64,000 nucleotides of DNA from Arthrobacter sp. MN05-02 (GTDB taxonomy: Bacteria; Actinomycetota; Actinomycetes; Actinomycetales; Micrococcaceae): the NCBI GenBank assembly GCA_004001285.1, contig AP018697.1, forward strand, positions 3,100,001 to 3,164,000. The letters are read 5' to 3'. Under the pieces are notes generated by a model. The model did no database searches. It was not told where the DNA came from and saw only the letters and a list, made by a program, of their open reading frames with translations. Position numbers and translations under genes: made by a program. Numbering within the stretch: position 1 is the stretch's first letter; each line of letters opens with the position of its first letter. This document shows positions 34,428 to 42,921 of the stretch, piece by piece.

Positions 34428-35399
34428 TCAGACGCCCTCGCTCACCGCTTCCTCCGCCTCCAGGCAGACCTCGCAGTCCTCCTCCACCAGGATCGCGTTC
34501 ACCGCGACGGCGATCCGGTAGGCATCCCCCGCCGCCGGCACCAGCTGGGCGGCAGGATCGGTCGCGTTGCCGACGGCCCAGACCCGTTCCACCGACGTCC
34601 GTCCGATGTCGTCGGTGCTGACGCAGCCGTCGTCGCGCATCTCGCAGCCCAGGCCCTCGAGGAGCGGCATACCCGCGTCCGCACCCGGTTCGCAGAACAC
34701 CGCCACGCAGGGCACCACGGAGCCGTCCTGGAGCCGGACGCCCCGGAGTGGACGCGGCCCGCCGTCGTCCGTCCGGCCCGGCAGCAATTCCTCCACCCGG
34801 CCCTCCGCGATCCGTACGCCGCGCCTCCGCAGGCGGTGCCGGTCCTCCTCGGACAGGGCACCGAGGGCATGCGGGAAGAAGGTCACGTCGTCGGACCACT
34901 GCCGCAGGAGGATCGCCTGGTGGATGGAGGTCGGGGCGGAACCGAGCACACCGAGGGCCCGGTCACGGACCTCCCAGCCGTGGCAGTAGGGGCACTGCAG
35001 CAGGCCACGCCCCCACGCCTGCCGGGCGCCGGGTATGTCCGGGAGGATGTCCCGGAGCCCCGAGGCGATGACGAGCTGGCGCCCTTCGACGGTCCGGCCG
35101 CCGGCAGTGCCGACGGACCAGCCCCGCGCCGTGCCCACGGCGTGCTCGACGCGATCATCGAGGAAGTCCACGCCGTACGGTTCCAGGTCCTCCCGCGCCA
35201 GTGCCACGAGCTGCCCCGGTGGCGTCCCGTCACGCGTGAGGAAGCCGTAGGCGGCGTCGGCCGGAGCATTGCGCGGTGTACCGGCATCGATCACCACGAC
35301 GCTCCGCCGGGCCGGCCCGAGGACGAGCGCAGTACCCAGCCCCGCGATGCCCCCGCCGACGATGACGACGTCGTACGTCCGGGTGTCCTTCCTCTTCAT
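34428..35399 (-). CDS. Thioredoxin-reductase-like FAD/NAD(P) oxidoreductase
   Basis: A 323-residue flavoprotein. The FAD motif is DVVIVGGGIAGLGTALVLG. The redox motif is LLQCPYCHGWEV (CPYC) and the second nucleotide region follows (LGVLGSAPTS). VWAVGNATDPAAQLVPAAGD completes the FAD site. This is the bacterial TrxR-like group without an adjacent thioredoxin. It may reduce a small thiol or disulphide substrate. GGAGG lies close before the ATG at 35399. It ends convergent to the YtxH-like gene and is 55 bp downstream of malQ on the same strand. Confidence 0.85.
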   Translation of the reverse strand: MKRKDTRTYDVVIVGGGIAGLGTALVLGPARRSVVVIDAGTPRNAPADAAYGFLTRDGTPPGQLVALAREDLEPYGVDFLDDRVEHAVGTARGWSVGTAGGRTVEGRQLVIASGLRDILPDIPGARQAWGRGLLQCPYCHGWEVRDRALGVLGSAPTSIHQAILLRQWSDDVTFFPHALGALSEEDRHRLRRRGVRIAEGRVEELLPGRTDDGGPRPLRGVRLQDGSVVPCVAVFCEPGADAGMPLLEGLGCEMRDDGCVSTDDIGRTSVERVWAVGNATDPAAQLVPAAGDAYRIAVAVNAILVEEDCEVCLEAEEAVSEGV

Positions 35400-35454
35400 T
35401 CCTCCATCCGACCACGAGCCGGGGCCATGCCGCCTCCCGATATTGTGCTTGCGG

Positions 35455-37626
35455 TCAGTCGATCGGCCCGGTGCCGCCCGCACCGTCCGCCGGAAGGCCC
35501 AGCGAGGCGACCAGCGACGCGAAACGCTCGTTGCCGGTGAGGTCCTCGATGAGGACGGCGTTCCCCGCGGCGTCCGCAAGGGGTATCCGCCAGTTCGGGT
35601 ATTCGTCGTTGGTGCCGGGCTGGTTCTGGGTACGCCGCTCGCCGACCGCGTCGGCGAGCGCGACGCCGAGCAGCACCGACGGCGTCTGCGCGATGAAGCC
35701 GTGCAGCGCCTCGACGGTCTGCTGGACGCTCGGGGACTCCTGCGGAAGCAGGTTCCGCTTCCGCAGGAGTGAGAGGAACTTCTCCTGGCTGGCGCGGTCC
35801 TCCGCCTGCTCCTCCTCCACGGGGCGGCTGAGCAGACCGAGCTTCTCGCGGAGCACCACGTGCTCGCCGGCCAGGTAGCCCGCGCTCGGGGGCAGGTCGT
35901 GCACGGTGACCGTCGTCAGGCACCCCTGCCGGTAGGCCTCGGGAGGCAGCGGCCCGTCCTCGTCCTGCTCGAACCAGAGGATCGAGGTGCCGAGGATCCC
36001 CCGCTCGCCGAGGTACTCCTGCACGCCGGGCTCGAAGACGCCGAGGTCCTCGCCGACGACGATCGCCCCCGCCCGCTCCGCCTCGAGGGCGAGGATGCCG
36101 ATCAGCGCCCTGTGGTCGTAGTAGACGTAGGCGCCGGCACCCGGTGCCTCACCCTGGGGTATCCACCAGAGCCGGAACAGCCCGAGGATGTGGTCCACGC
36201 GGATGCCGCCGGCGTGGCGCAGGATGTTGCGGAGCATGTCCCGGAAAGCGGCATAGCCGGATTCCGCGAGCCGCTCGGGGTGCCATGGCGGCTGGCTCCA
36301 GTCCTGGCCGTGCTGGTTGAACATGTCCGGCGGCGCTCCGACACTGATGCCCGTCGCCAGCACGTCCTGCAGGGCCCAGGCGTCGGCACCGCTGGGATGG
36401 ACGCCGACCGCCAGGTCGTGCACCACGCCGATCGACATCCCGGCGCCCGTCGCCTCGAGTTGCGCCTCCTGCAACTGCTCGTCCACGAGCCACTGCAGCC
36501 ACTCGTGGAACTCGATGCGCGCTGCATGCCGTTCGGCGAACTCCCGGGCGCCGGGTGATCCGGGGCGTCCGACGTCGTGCCATTCCTGCGCACCCGGCGG
36601 GACCGTCTCGGCGAGGGCCGACCACAGCGCGAAATCGGCGAGCCCCTGGCCCTGCTGGTAGCGGTAGGCGTCGAAGTCGTGCTGGCGCTGATCCGGGCGC
36701 TCGACCGCGAACACGAGTTCGAGTGCCTCGAGTTTCGCGGCGTAGGACGAATCCCGGTCGAGCAGGTCGGAGGAGGTGTTGGCATCCGCGAGTCCGGCTG
36801 CCAGCTCTCCGATCCGCGCCCGCGCTCCGGCGTCCAGGCGGGCGTACTCGGGGATGTCCTCGATCCGGAGGTAGAGGGGATGGAAGTAGCGCCGCGTGGT
36901 CGGCAGGTAGGGCGAGGGCTCCACGGGCGGGACGGGTTCGGCGGCGTGCAATGGGTTCACCAGCACGAAGTCACCGCCATGGGCGGCGGCGGCCCGGGCC
37001 AGCAAGCCGAGGTCCGCGAGGTCGCCGATACCCCACGATCTCGACGATCGCACCGAGTAGAGCTGAGCCATGAGCCCCCACCTGCGGTGGTCCATCAGTG
37101 CCGCCGTCGTGCTCAGGCGGTCGGGCGTCACCACGAAGGTGCAGGTCGTCTCCTGCCCGTCGATCGTCGCATGGAGGGTGTGCCAGCCGAGCGGCAGGGC
37201 GTGCGGCAGCATGCCCTCCCGCCGCTCGATGTCCTTCCCGTCGATCGTGCGGACCTCCGTCGCGTCCGCCACCGTGCCGGTGTAGTGGACCCCGTCCTCG
37301 TCGACGGCCCAGAACTCCACCTCGGCCCCGGCAGGCACGTGCAGCTGCACCGGGTCGACGTCGCTCCGACGCACCACGACGACGGCGGGCAGCACGGATC
37401 GCCAGGGCCCGGCGACGACGTCGTCCAGCGCGCGGGCGATCGCGGTCTCGGAGGAGGCGTCGACGCCGAGCGCCGCGAGGACGGTGACGAGAGTCTCCGG
37501 CGCGACGCGGGCGGGCTCACCATCCCATCCCTTGAAGGTGGTTCCCACGCGGTGTGCTTCCGCGAGCTGCTCGAGCGGCGTGGGAGTCACCGGGGCTGTT
37601 TCTTCGTTCTCGGTTGTGTCGGCCAT
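35455..37626 (-). CDS. malQ: 4-alpha-glucanotransferase (amylomaltase)
   Basis: A 723-residue GH77 enzyme with an N-terminal beta domain (about 1-170) as in actinobacterial MalQ. The GH77 core shows SSRSWGIGDLADL, LVNPLHAAEPVPPVEPSPYL, GGIRVDHILGLFRLW with the nucleophile Asp and VVGEDLGV with the acid/base Glu. It moves alpha-1,4-glucan segments in maltodextrin and glycogen metabolism, in the cytoplasm. TAGATT and GGAGGC lie directly before the ATG, so the transcript may be leaderless. It is divergent from the small ORF at 37808. Confidence 0.95.
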   Translation of the reverse strand: MADTTENEETAPVTPTPLEQLAEAHRVGTTFKGWDGEPARVAPETLVTVLAALGVDASSETAIARALDDVVAGPWRSVLPAVVVVRRSDVDPVQLHVPAGAEVEFWAVDEDGVHYTGTVADATEVRTIDGKDIERREGMLPHALPLGWHTLHATIDGQETTCTFVVTPDRLSTTAALMDHRRWGLMAQLYSVRSSRSWGIGDLADLGLLARAAAAHGGDFVLVNPLHAAEPVPPVEPSPYLPTTRRYFHPLYLRIEDIPEYARLDAGARARIGELAAGLADANTSSDLLDRDSSYAAKLEALELVFAVERPDQRQHDFDAYRYQQGQGLADFALWSALAETVPPGAQEWHDVGRPGSPGAREFAERHAARIEFHEWLQWLVDEQLQEAQLEATGAGMSIGVVHDLAVGVHPSGADAWALQDVLATGISVGAPPDMFNQHGQDWSQPPWHPERLAESGYAAFRDMLRNILRHAGGIRVDHILGLFRLWWIPQGEAPGAGAYVYYDHRALIGILALEAERAGAIVVGEDLGVFEPGVQEYLGERGILGTSILWFEQDEDGPLPPEAYRQGCLTTVTVHDLPPSAGYLAGEHVVLREKLGLLSRPVEEEQAEDRASQEKFLSLLRKRNLLPQESPSVQQTVEALHGFIAQTPSVLLGVALADAVGERRTQNQPGTNDEYPNWRIPLADAAGNAVLIEDLTGNERFASLVASLGLPADGAGGTGPID

Positions 37627-37632
37627 GCCTCC

Positions 37633-37638
37633 AATCTA
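37633..37638 (-). promoter_or_regulatory. -10 hexamer TAGATT before malQ
   Basis: TAGATT, then GGAGGC, then ATG at 37626. The gap also looks like a ribosome site. Confidence 0.5.
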
Positions 37639-37807
37639 GGCATGGAGCACCGGCCGCCGCACCCGGTCCGGCCTCCCGCCCTCGATTTGACGCTCCGTCG
37701 AGGCCTCGCCCCGGCGGACGGGTACCAGTCCGGGAACAGGCGGACAAGCTCCTGCAGCGGCACGGCGGACGGTGGCGGTGCGCCCACGACCGGTGGTTGG
37801 GTGGAGC

Positions 37808-38122
37808 ATGGCCTATTTCTTCGAGTACGTGGTCCCGGCGGAGAGCGGAGGGGCGGAGGTGCCCCTCGACGACGCCGAGAACGGGTTCACCGTCCCCCTC
37901 GGCGAGACCGCGGAACGGGTGGTCCACCTGGACGCACTCCCCGCCCGCAGCCGCATCGCCGCCGACGGGCTCGAGGACGCCCGCGCCGAAGCGGAGCAGC
38001 TCCTCCTGCACAGCAAGGCGGACGCCGGCGAACTCTACGAGGACGCCGACGACTCCCTCGACGCCGGCTCCGGTCGGCGGGTCGGAGCGTTCCGCGAGGC
38101 TTCGGGGTGGAGCGAGGGCTGA
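37808..38122 (+). CDS. Small acidic hypothetical protein
   Basis: A 104-residue acidic protein, MAYFFEYVVPAESGGAEVPL at the N-terminus. A beta-rich start is followed by a helical acidic region (DGLEDARAEAEQLLLHSKAD). The ATG at 37808 is the first with a GGAG 2 bases upstream. It stands between the divergent malQ and the convergent MarR gene. No family is recognised. Confidence 0.5.
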   Translation: MAYFFEYVVPAESGGAEVPLDDAENGFTVPLGETAERVVHLDALPARSRIAADGLEDARAEAEQLLLHSKADAGELYEDADDSLDAGSGRRVGAFREASGWSEG

Positions 38123-38126
38123 TCCG

Positions 38127-38600
38127 CTACCAGGTGTCCTTCGTGTAGGTGCTGTTGAGCCGGGCGATCAGGACTCCCAGTTTCTCCACGTCCTCCGGCG
38201 CCCAGCTGCGCATCAGCGCGGTGAAGGCCGTACGCCGCCCGGTCTGCGCCACGGCGAGCTGCTGCTCGCCCAGCGCCGTCAGGAGGCCGCGTTGCGAGCG
38301 GGCGTCGTAGGGATCGAGCTGTCGGCTGACGAGTCCCAGCCGTTCGAGTCCGGCGAGCTGCCTGCTCACGGAGGGTTTCCCCACGCCGATGCTGGCGGCG
38401 ATGTCGGTCGCCCGCAGCGATCCTTCCCGCTGGAGCAGCGTGAGGATCCCGTAGGCGGCCGGCTCCATGTCCGGATGCACGTTCTTCGCGAGGGCGTGCG
38501 ACGTCGTCCGTTCCCGCCGCCACAGCACGCTCGTCTGCTCTTCCAGCACCTCGATGGCCTGATCGAACTCTCCGCCGTCGCGCCCCTTCGCTGTTTCCAT
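38127..38600 (-). CDS. MarR-family regulator
   Basis: A 157-residue winged-helix repressor. The recognition helix region reads TDIAASIGVGKPSVSRQLAG and the wing DPYDARSQRGLLTALGEQQ. The start ATG at 38600 has no clear ribosome site. It stands alone between the acidic ORF and the MBL gene; the effector is unknown. It may control its own gene or the neighbouring MBL hydrolase. Confidence 0.85.
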   Translation of the reverse strand: METAKGRDGGEFDQAIEVLEEQTSVLWRRERTTSHALAKNVHPDMEPAAYGILTLLQREGSLRATDIAASIGVGKPSVSRQLAGLERLGLVSRQLDPYDARSQRGLLTALGEQQLAVAQTGRRTAFTALMRSWAPEDVEKLGVLIARLNSTYTKDTW

Positions 38601-38672
38601 GGGGGAAGCGTATAGATGCCCGGCGCATCGTGGGCCCTATCCGCGGGAATTCGTCGGAGAAGTCCGAAGATG

Positions 38673-39695
38673 TCAGGCCGCAGGCACACCGTGTCCACGT
38701 ACGAAGTCGCGGTGCATCTGTGTCTGGGTGAGCGCGGACAACAGCTGGAAGCCGTGCAGTCCCTCCCACCCGGCCGTCCACGTCAGTCGTGCGGCGATCG
38801 TCCAGACGTCCGGTTCCCCGGAGGCGCCGTCCGATGCCGCGAGCACCTCGGCCACTTCCCGTGCCCGCCGGAGCTGGTGCTCCGCACACTCGTCCGCCCG
38901 GCCGGCCAGCCCTGCGAACCGGTATCCGTGTCCCGGGAGCGCCTCGTACTCTCCGTAGCGGTGCACGCGCTCCACGGACGTGAGGAAGTCGGCCAGCGGG
39001 TTCGACGGCGTGACGCCGCCCAGGCCGAGGCCGGAGAACACCGTCGGCAGGACGTGATCGCCCGTGAAGAGGATCCCGCGGTCGTCGTCGCGCAGGCAGA
39101 TGTGCCCGGGAGTGTGGCCCGGCGTCGCCATCACCTCCACGCGGAACCCCGGGACGTCCAGGACGTCGCCGTCGGCGAGGACGGAGTCCACAGCGACGAC
39201 GAGCCCGGCCGGAGAGCGGTCCACGAACTGGGCCAGTTCGTCCCTCCGGTCGGCGGGGACACCCCATTCCTCCAGCCGTCCGGCAGCCTCGTCGAGGTCG
39301 AGCAGCCGATCGCTGTGCCGTTCGAGGGCCTGGCGTTCTCTGCCGTGCATCGCGAGTCCCGCGCCCGATGCGGCCCTCAGCCTGGCTGCCATCCCTACGT
39401 GGTCCGGGTGCAGATGCGTGCCGGTGATGCCCGTGACGGCGTCGGCGCCGCCTCGTCCCGGAGCGACGTCCGCGAGCGCCGCCGTCAGCCGTGCCCAGTT
39501 GTCGTCGGAGTCCCAGCCGGGGTCGACGACGTGGATGCCGCCGTGTGCGTCCCGCAGGAGATAGGTGAAGGAGTACGTGAGGTGACCGCCGGGCATGGGC
39601 TGGGCGAGGGCCCACACGTCGTCGCGCACCTGCTCCAGCGGGGGGAGTTCGCCGCGCTCCAGGGCGTCGGTCTGCTGCCTGCTCGTGCTGTCCAT
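38673..39695 (-). CDS. MBL-fold metallohydrolase
   Basis: A 340-residue metallo-beta-lactamase-fold hydrolase. The metal motif is TGTHLHPDHVGMAARL (HxHxDH), then ATPGHTPGHICL and LFTGDHVLP with the third ligand, and LPGHGYRFAG near the end. The C-terminal 60 residues form a winged-helix-like tail, as in glyoxalase-II-like actinobacterial proteins. The ATG at 39695 has GGAAGGA 3 bases upstream; an earlier in-frame codon is unsupported. The substrate is unknown. Confidence 0.85.
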   Translation of the reverse strand: MDSTSRQQTDALERGELPPLEQVRDDVWALAQPMPGGHLTYSFTYLLRDAHGGIHVVDPGWDSDDNWARLTAALADVAPGRGGADAVTGITGTHLHPDHVGMAARLRAASGAGLAMHGRERQALERHSDRLLDLDEAAGRLEEWGVPADRRDELAQFVDRSPAGLVVAVDSVLADGDVLDVPGFRVEVMATPGHTPGHICLRDDDRGILFTGDHVLPTVFSGLGLGGVTPSNPLADFLTSVERVHRYGEYEALPGHGYRFAGLAGRADECAEHQLRRAREVAEVLAASDGASGEPDVWTIAARLTWTAGWEGLHGFQLLSALTQTQMHRDFVRGHGVPAA

Positions 39696-39894
39696 GCGTC
39701 CTTCCGGGGTGCCTGGTCCCATTCAAGCAATGTGCGGAGGTCCCCGCGACGGTGTGCCGCGGGCGGAGGATCCTCGCCGCGTTCGGACAGTGGGTCGGCG
39801 CTGCCTGCGGCCGGCATGGCACCGGCACCAGGACACCATGGCCTGGACCCCGACGGGGCAGCCCGAGTGAGAGCGTGGTCGAGGACGGCGCCGG

Positions 39895-39999
39895 TCAGCC
39901 GCCGAAAAGAGCCGCGACCCGTGTGAGGGTCTGGAAGACACCGTAGGCGAGGGGCACTCCCACGAGTGCCCAGACGACGGCGATACGTGTTCCGGCCAT
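39895..39999 (-). CDS. Small subunit of an OFA-type MFS transporter (34 residues)
   Basis: A 34-residue single-helix membrane protein, MAGTRIAVVWALVGVPLAYG and then VFQTLTRVAALFGG. It starts 1 bp after the stop of the OFA-family MFS gene and has GAAGGAGG-like bases (GAAGGAGGCCTGAC) inside that gene's end. I recall that relatives carry a tiny conserved ORF here annotated as the MFS transporter small subunit. It probably packs beside the main transporter. Confidence 0.75.
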   Translation of the reverse strand: MAGTRIAVVWALVGVPLAYGVFQTLTRVAALFGG

Positions 40000-40000
40000 G

Positions 40001-41389
40001 TCAGGCCTCCTTCGCGAATTCTCTGGATGCGTCCGACGCCGGTTCGTGGAAGCGCGGGTCGACGGGCCGGACGAGCAGGTTGGCGATGAAGCCCACGACC
40101 AGCAGCCCCACCATGGTGAGGAGAGCCGGCTGGTAGGCGCCGGCATCCAGCTCGCCCGGCGTGCCCTGCGAGTCGAGGAAGGCGTTGACGATCAGCGGCC
40201 CGGCGATGCCGGCAGCCGACCACGCGGTCAGCAGGCGCCCGTGGATGGCCCCGACCTCATAGGTGCCGAAGAGATCACGCAGGTAGGCCGGTACCGTGGC
40301 GAATCCTCCACCGTAGAAGGAGATGATCACGAAGGCCAGGGCGACGAACAGCAGGGTGGTGGAGGACCCCGCGAGGGCGAGCACCAGGTAGAGCAGGGCT
40401 CCTACGCCGAGGTAGACCATGTAGATGCGCTTGCGGCCGATGAGGTCCGACGTCGTGGACCAGGCGAACCGTCCACCCATGTTGCCGATCGAGAGCAGGC
40501 CCACGAAGCCACCGGCGGCGGCGACGGACACCGCCGTCGTGCCGTCGGCGCCACGGAAGAAGTCCTGGATCATCGGGGCGGCCTGCTCGAGGATGCCGAT
40601 GCCGGCCGTGACGTTGCAGAACAGGACGATCCAGACGAGCCAGAACTGGCGGGTCTTGATCGCATTGGCGGCCGAGACGTTGTCGGTGGTGACCAGGGGC
40701 TTGGATTTCAGCTGCGAGGGGTCGAATCCCGCGGGCTTCCAGCCCTCCGCCGGCACCTTGATGGTGAAGGCGCCGAACATCATGTAGACGAGGTAGACGA
40801 CGGCAAGGGTCAGGAACAGCTTGCCCACGGCGTCACCGCTGGCCACCAACCCCTCGGCACCCGAGTTCGGGTCGTACATGCGCAGCAGTTGGGTGGAGAG
40901 CGGGCTTGCGATCAGGGCGCCGCCGCCGAAGCCCATGATGGCCATGCCCGTGGCCAGGCCCGGGCGGTCGGGGAACCACTTGATGAGGGTGGACACGGGC
41001 GAGATGTAGCCGATACCGAGGCCGATGCCGCCGATGACCCCGTAGCCCAGGTAGACGAGCCACAGCTGGTTGGTGAAGATGCCGAGCGCCCCGATCAGGA
41101 ACCCGGAGGTCCAGAACAGGGCCGAGGTGAACATCGCCTTGCGCGGGCCGTGGCGGTCCACCCAGGTGCCGAGCACGGCGGCGGACAGGCCGAGCATCAC
41201 GATGGCGATCGAGAAGATGATGCCGACCTGCGTCAGGGTCGCATCGAAGTGCGCCGTCAGGGCCGTCTTGTACACGCTGGTCGCATAGGCCTGCCCGATG
41301 CACAGGTGGACGGCGAGCGCCGCAGGTGGAATGAGCCACCGGTTGAATCCCGGTGGTGCGATGGTGTGGTCGCGGTCGAGCCAACTCAT
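40001..41389 (-). CDS. OFA-family MFS transporter (oxalate/formate antiporter-like)
   Basis: A 462-residue, 12-helix MFS protein. The OFA group is seen in FNRWLIPPAALAVHLCIGQA and YATSVYKTALTAHF, with the MFS motif A in GTWVDRHGPRKAMF. The long loop SQLKSKPLVTTDNVSAANAI precedes helix 7 (FWLVWIVLFCNVTAGIGIL). The start ATG at 41389 follows AAAGG. Members move oxalate, formate, pyruvate, lactate or related monocarboxylates. The gene is followed by a 34-residue small subunit. Confidence 0.88.
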   Translation of the reverse strand: MSWLDRDHTIAPPGFNRWLIPPAALAVHLCIGQAYATSVYKTALTAHFDATLTQVGIIFSIAIVMLGLSAAVLGTWVDRHGPRKAMFTSALFWTSGFLIGALGIFTNQLWLVYLGYGVIGGIGLGIGYISPVSTLIKWFPDRPGLATGMAIMGFGGGALIASPLSTQLLRMYDPNSGAEGLVASGDAVGKLFLTLAVVYLVYMMFGAFTIKVPAEGWKPAGFDPSQLKSKPLVTTDNVSAANAIKTRQFWLVWIVLFCNVTAGIGILEQAAPMIQDFFRGADGTTAVSVAAAGGFVGLLSIGNMGGRFAWSTTSDLIGRKRIYMVYLGVGALLYLVLALAGSSTTLLFVALAFVIISFYGGGFATVPAYLRDLFGTYEVGAIHGRLLTAWSAAGIAGPLIVNAFLDSQGTPGELDAGAYQPALLTMVGLLVVGFIANLLVRPVDPRFHEPASDASREFAKEA

Positions 41390-41556
41390 CGAGAGCCTTT
41401 CTGTCAGCGTGGGCGGCCACCCCCGGGCCGAGGTCCTGTCCATGGCCAGTATGGTGTGCATCACAGGGATGCGGGGCTTTTCTCGATCGGCGGTACTCCT
41501 GGCGCGACGAATGGCCGCCCGCATGGTATTCCACAAGCCCGCTTAGCGTTTTCGCC

Positions 41557-41562
41557 TACACT
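41557..41562 (+). promoter_or_regulatory. -10 hexamer TACACT of a likely leaderless APC transcript
   Basis: TACACT, then seven bases, then ATG at 41570. No Shine-Dalgarno. Confidence 0.55.
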
Positions 41563-41569
41563 GGCGCCT

Positions 41570-42898
41570 ATGCCCACCACGGAACAGGTCCCCGACACCC
41601 GATTGAAGCGCGGCATCTCGGGTCCGCTGCTGTACCTCTTCATCCTCGGCGATGTCCTCGGCGCAGGCGTGTACGCGCTGGTCGGCGTGATCTCGGCGGA
41701 GGTCGGGGGCGCCATCTGGGTGCCCCTCATGGTGGCCCTTGCCCTGGCCCTCCTGACCGCAGGATCGTACGCCGAACTCGTCACCAAGTACCCGAAGGCC
41801 GGTGGCGCCGCGGTGTTCGCCGAACGGGCCTTCGGGAAACCGTTCATCTCCTTCCTCGTCGGCTTCTGCATGCTCGCTGCCGGCGTGACGAGTGCTGCAG
41901 GACTCGCCCAGGCGTTCGCCGGCGGCTACCTCACCACCTTCATCGACGTGCCCGCTGTTCCCGCAGCCCTGGTGTTCCTGGTCCTGCTCGCACTGCTCAA
42001 CATGCGCGGCATCAAGGAATCGGTGCGCAGCAACGTGGTCATGACCGTGGTCGAGGTCCCCGGGCTCGTCCTGGTCATCGTCGTCGTCGGCATCTTCCTC
42101 ACCGGAGGCAACGGCGACATCTCCCGCGTCACCGAGTTCCCGCCCGGCGTGAGTGCCGGCACCGCCGTCCTCTCCGCGGCGCTCATCGCGTACTACTCCT
42201 TCGTCGGCTTCGAGGTCTCCGCGAACGTCGCGGAGGAGGTCCGGGACGTCAGCCGCGTGTACCCGAAGGCCATCTTCGGCGCCCTGCTCACCGCCGGTGT
42301 CGTCTATCTCCTGATCGGGCTCGCCTCCTCCGCGGCGCTCGCCCCGGAGGACCTGGCCGGCTCCACTTCACCCCTGCTCGACGTCGTCGCCGCCACCGGA
42401 GCGGGCATCCCGAACTGGCTCTTCAGCCTCGTGGCGCTCATCGCCGTCGCCAACGGCGCGCTGCTCACCATGATCATGTCGAGCCGGCTCACCTACGGGA
42501 TGTCGGAACAGGGACTGCTGCCGTCCGTCTTCGACCGCGTCCTGCCCAACCGCCGCACGCCCTGGGTGGCGATCGTCGCGACGACGCTCGTCGCCATGGC
42601 ACTGACCCTCACGGGCGGGCTCGAGTCGCTCTCGCAGACCGTGGTCCTGCTGCTCCTCTTCGTCTTCCTGAGCACCAACATCGCCGTGATCGTCCTGCGG
42701 AAGGACTCGGTGGACCACGATCACTTCCGCATCCCGGTGGTCTTCCCGTACCTCGCGATTGTGTCCTGCCTCCTCCTGCTCACACAGCAGACCGGGGAGA
42801 TCTGGCTGCGCGGCGGCATCCTGCTGGCGCTGGGTCTGGCGCTGTACGGCGTCCAGCGGCTCGTGCGGGGCCGGGCGGCGACGCCGACCAGGGCCTGA
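41570..42898 (+). CDS. APC-family amino-acid permease
   Basis: A 442-residue, 12-helix transporter. Helix 1 reads GPLLYLFILGDVLGAGVYAL with the unwound GxG region, then SYAELVTKYPKAGGAAVFAE (helix 2-3). Helix 6 is AYYSFVGFEVSANVAEEV. This is the APC superfamily, likely an amino-acid or amine permease. The start is the ATG at 41570, with the TACACT hexamer 7 bases upstream and no ribosome site. It is divergent from the OFA transporter gene and convergent with the Gfo/Idh gene. Substrate unknown. Confidence 0.88.
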   Translation: MPTTEQVPDTRLKRGISGPLLYLFILGDVLGAGVYALVGVISAEVGGAIWVPLMVALALALLTAGSYAELVTKYPKAGGAAVFAERAFGKPFISFLVGFCMLAAGVTSAAGLAQAFAGGYLTTFIDVPAVPAALVFLVLLALLNMRGIKESVRSNVVMTVVEVPGLVLVIVVVGIFLTGGNGDISRVTEFPPGVSAGTAVLSAALIAYYSFVGFEVSANVAEEVRDVSRVYPKAIFGALLTAGVVYLLIGLASSAALAPEDLAGSTSPLLDVVAATGAGIPNWLFSLVALIAVANGALLTMIMSSRLTYGMSEQGLLPSVFDRVLPNRRTPWVAIVATTLVAMALTLTGGLESLSQTVVLLLLFVFLSTNIAVIVLRKDSVDHDHFRIPVVFPYLAIVSCLLLLTQQTGEIWLRGGILLALGLALYGVQRLVRGRAATPTRA

Positions 42899-42921
42899 GG
42901 CGCCGGTGGGCGCGGGTGCGC

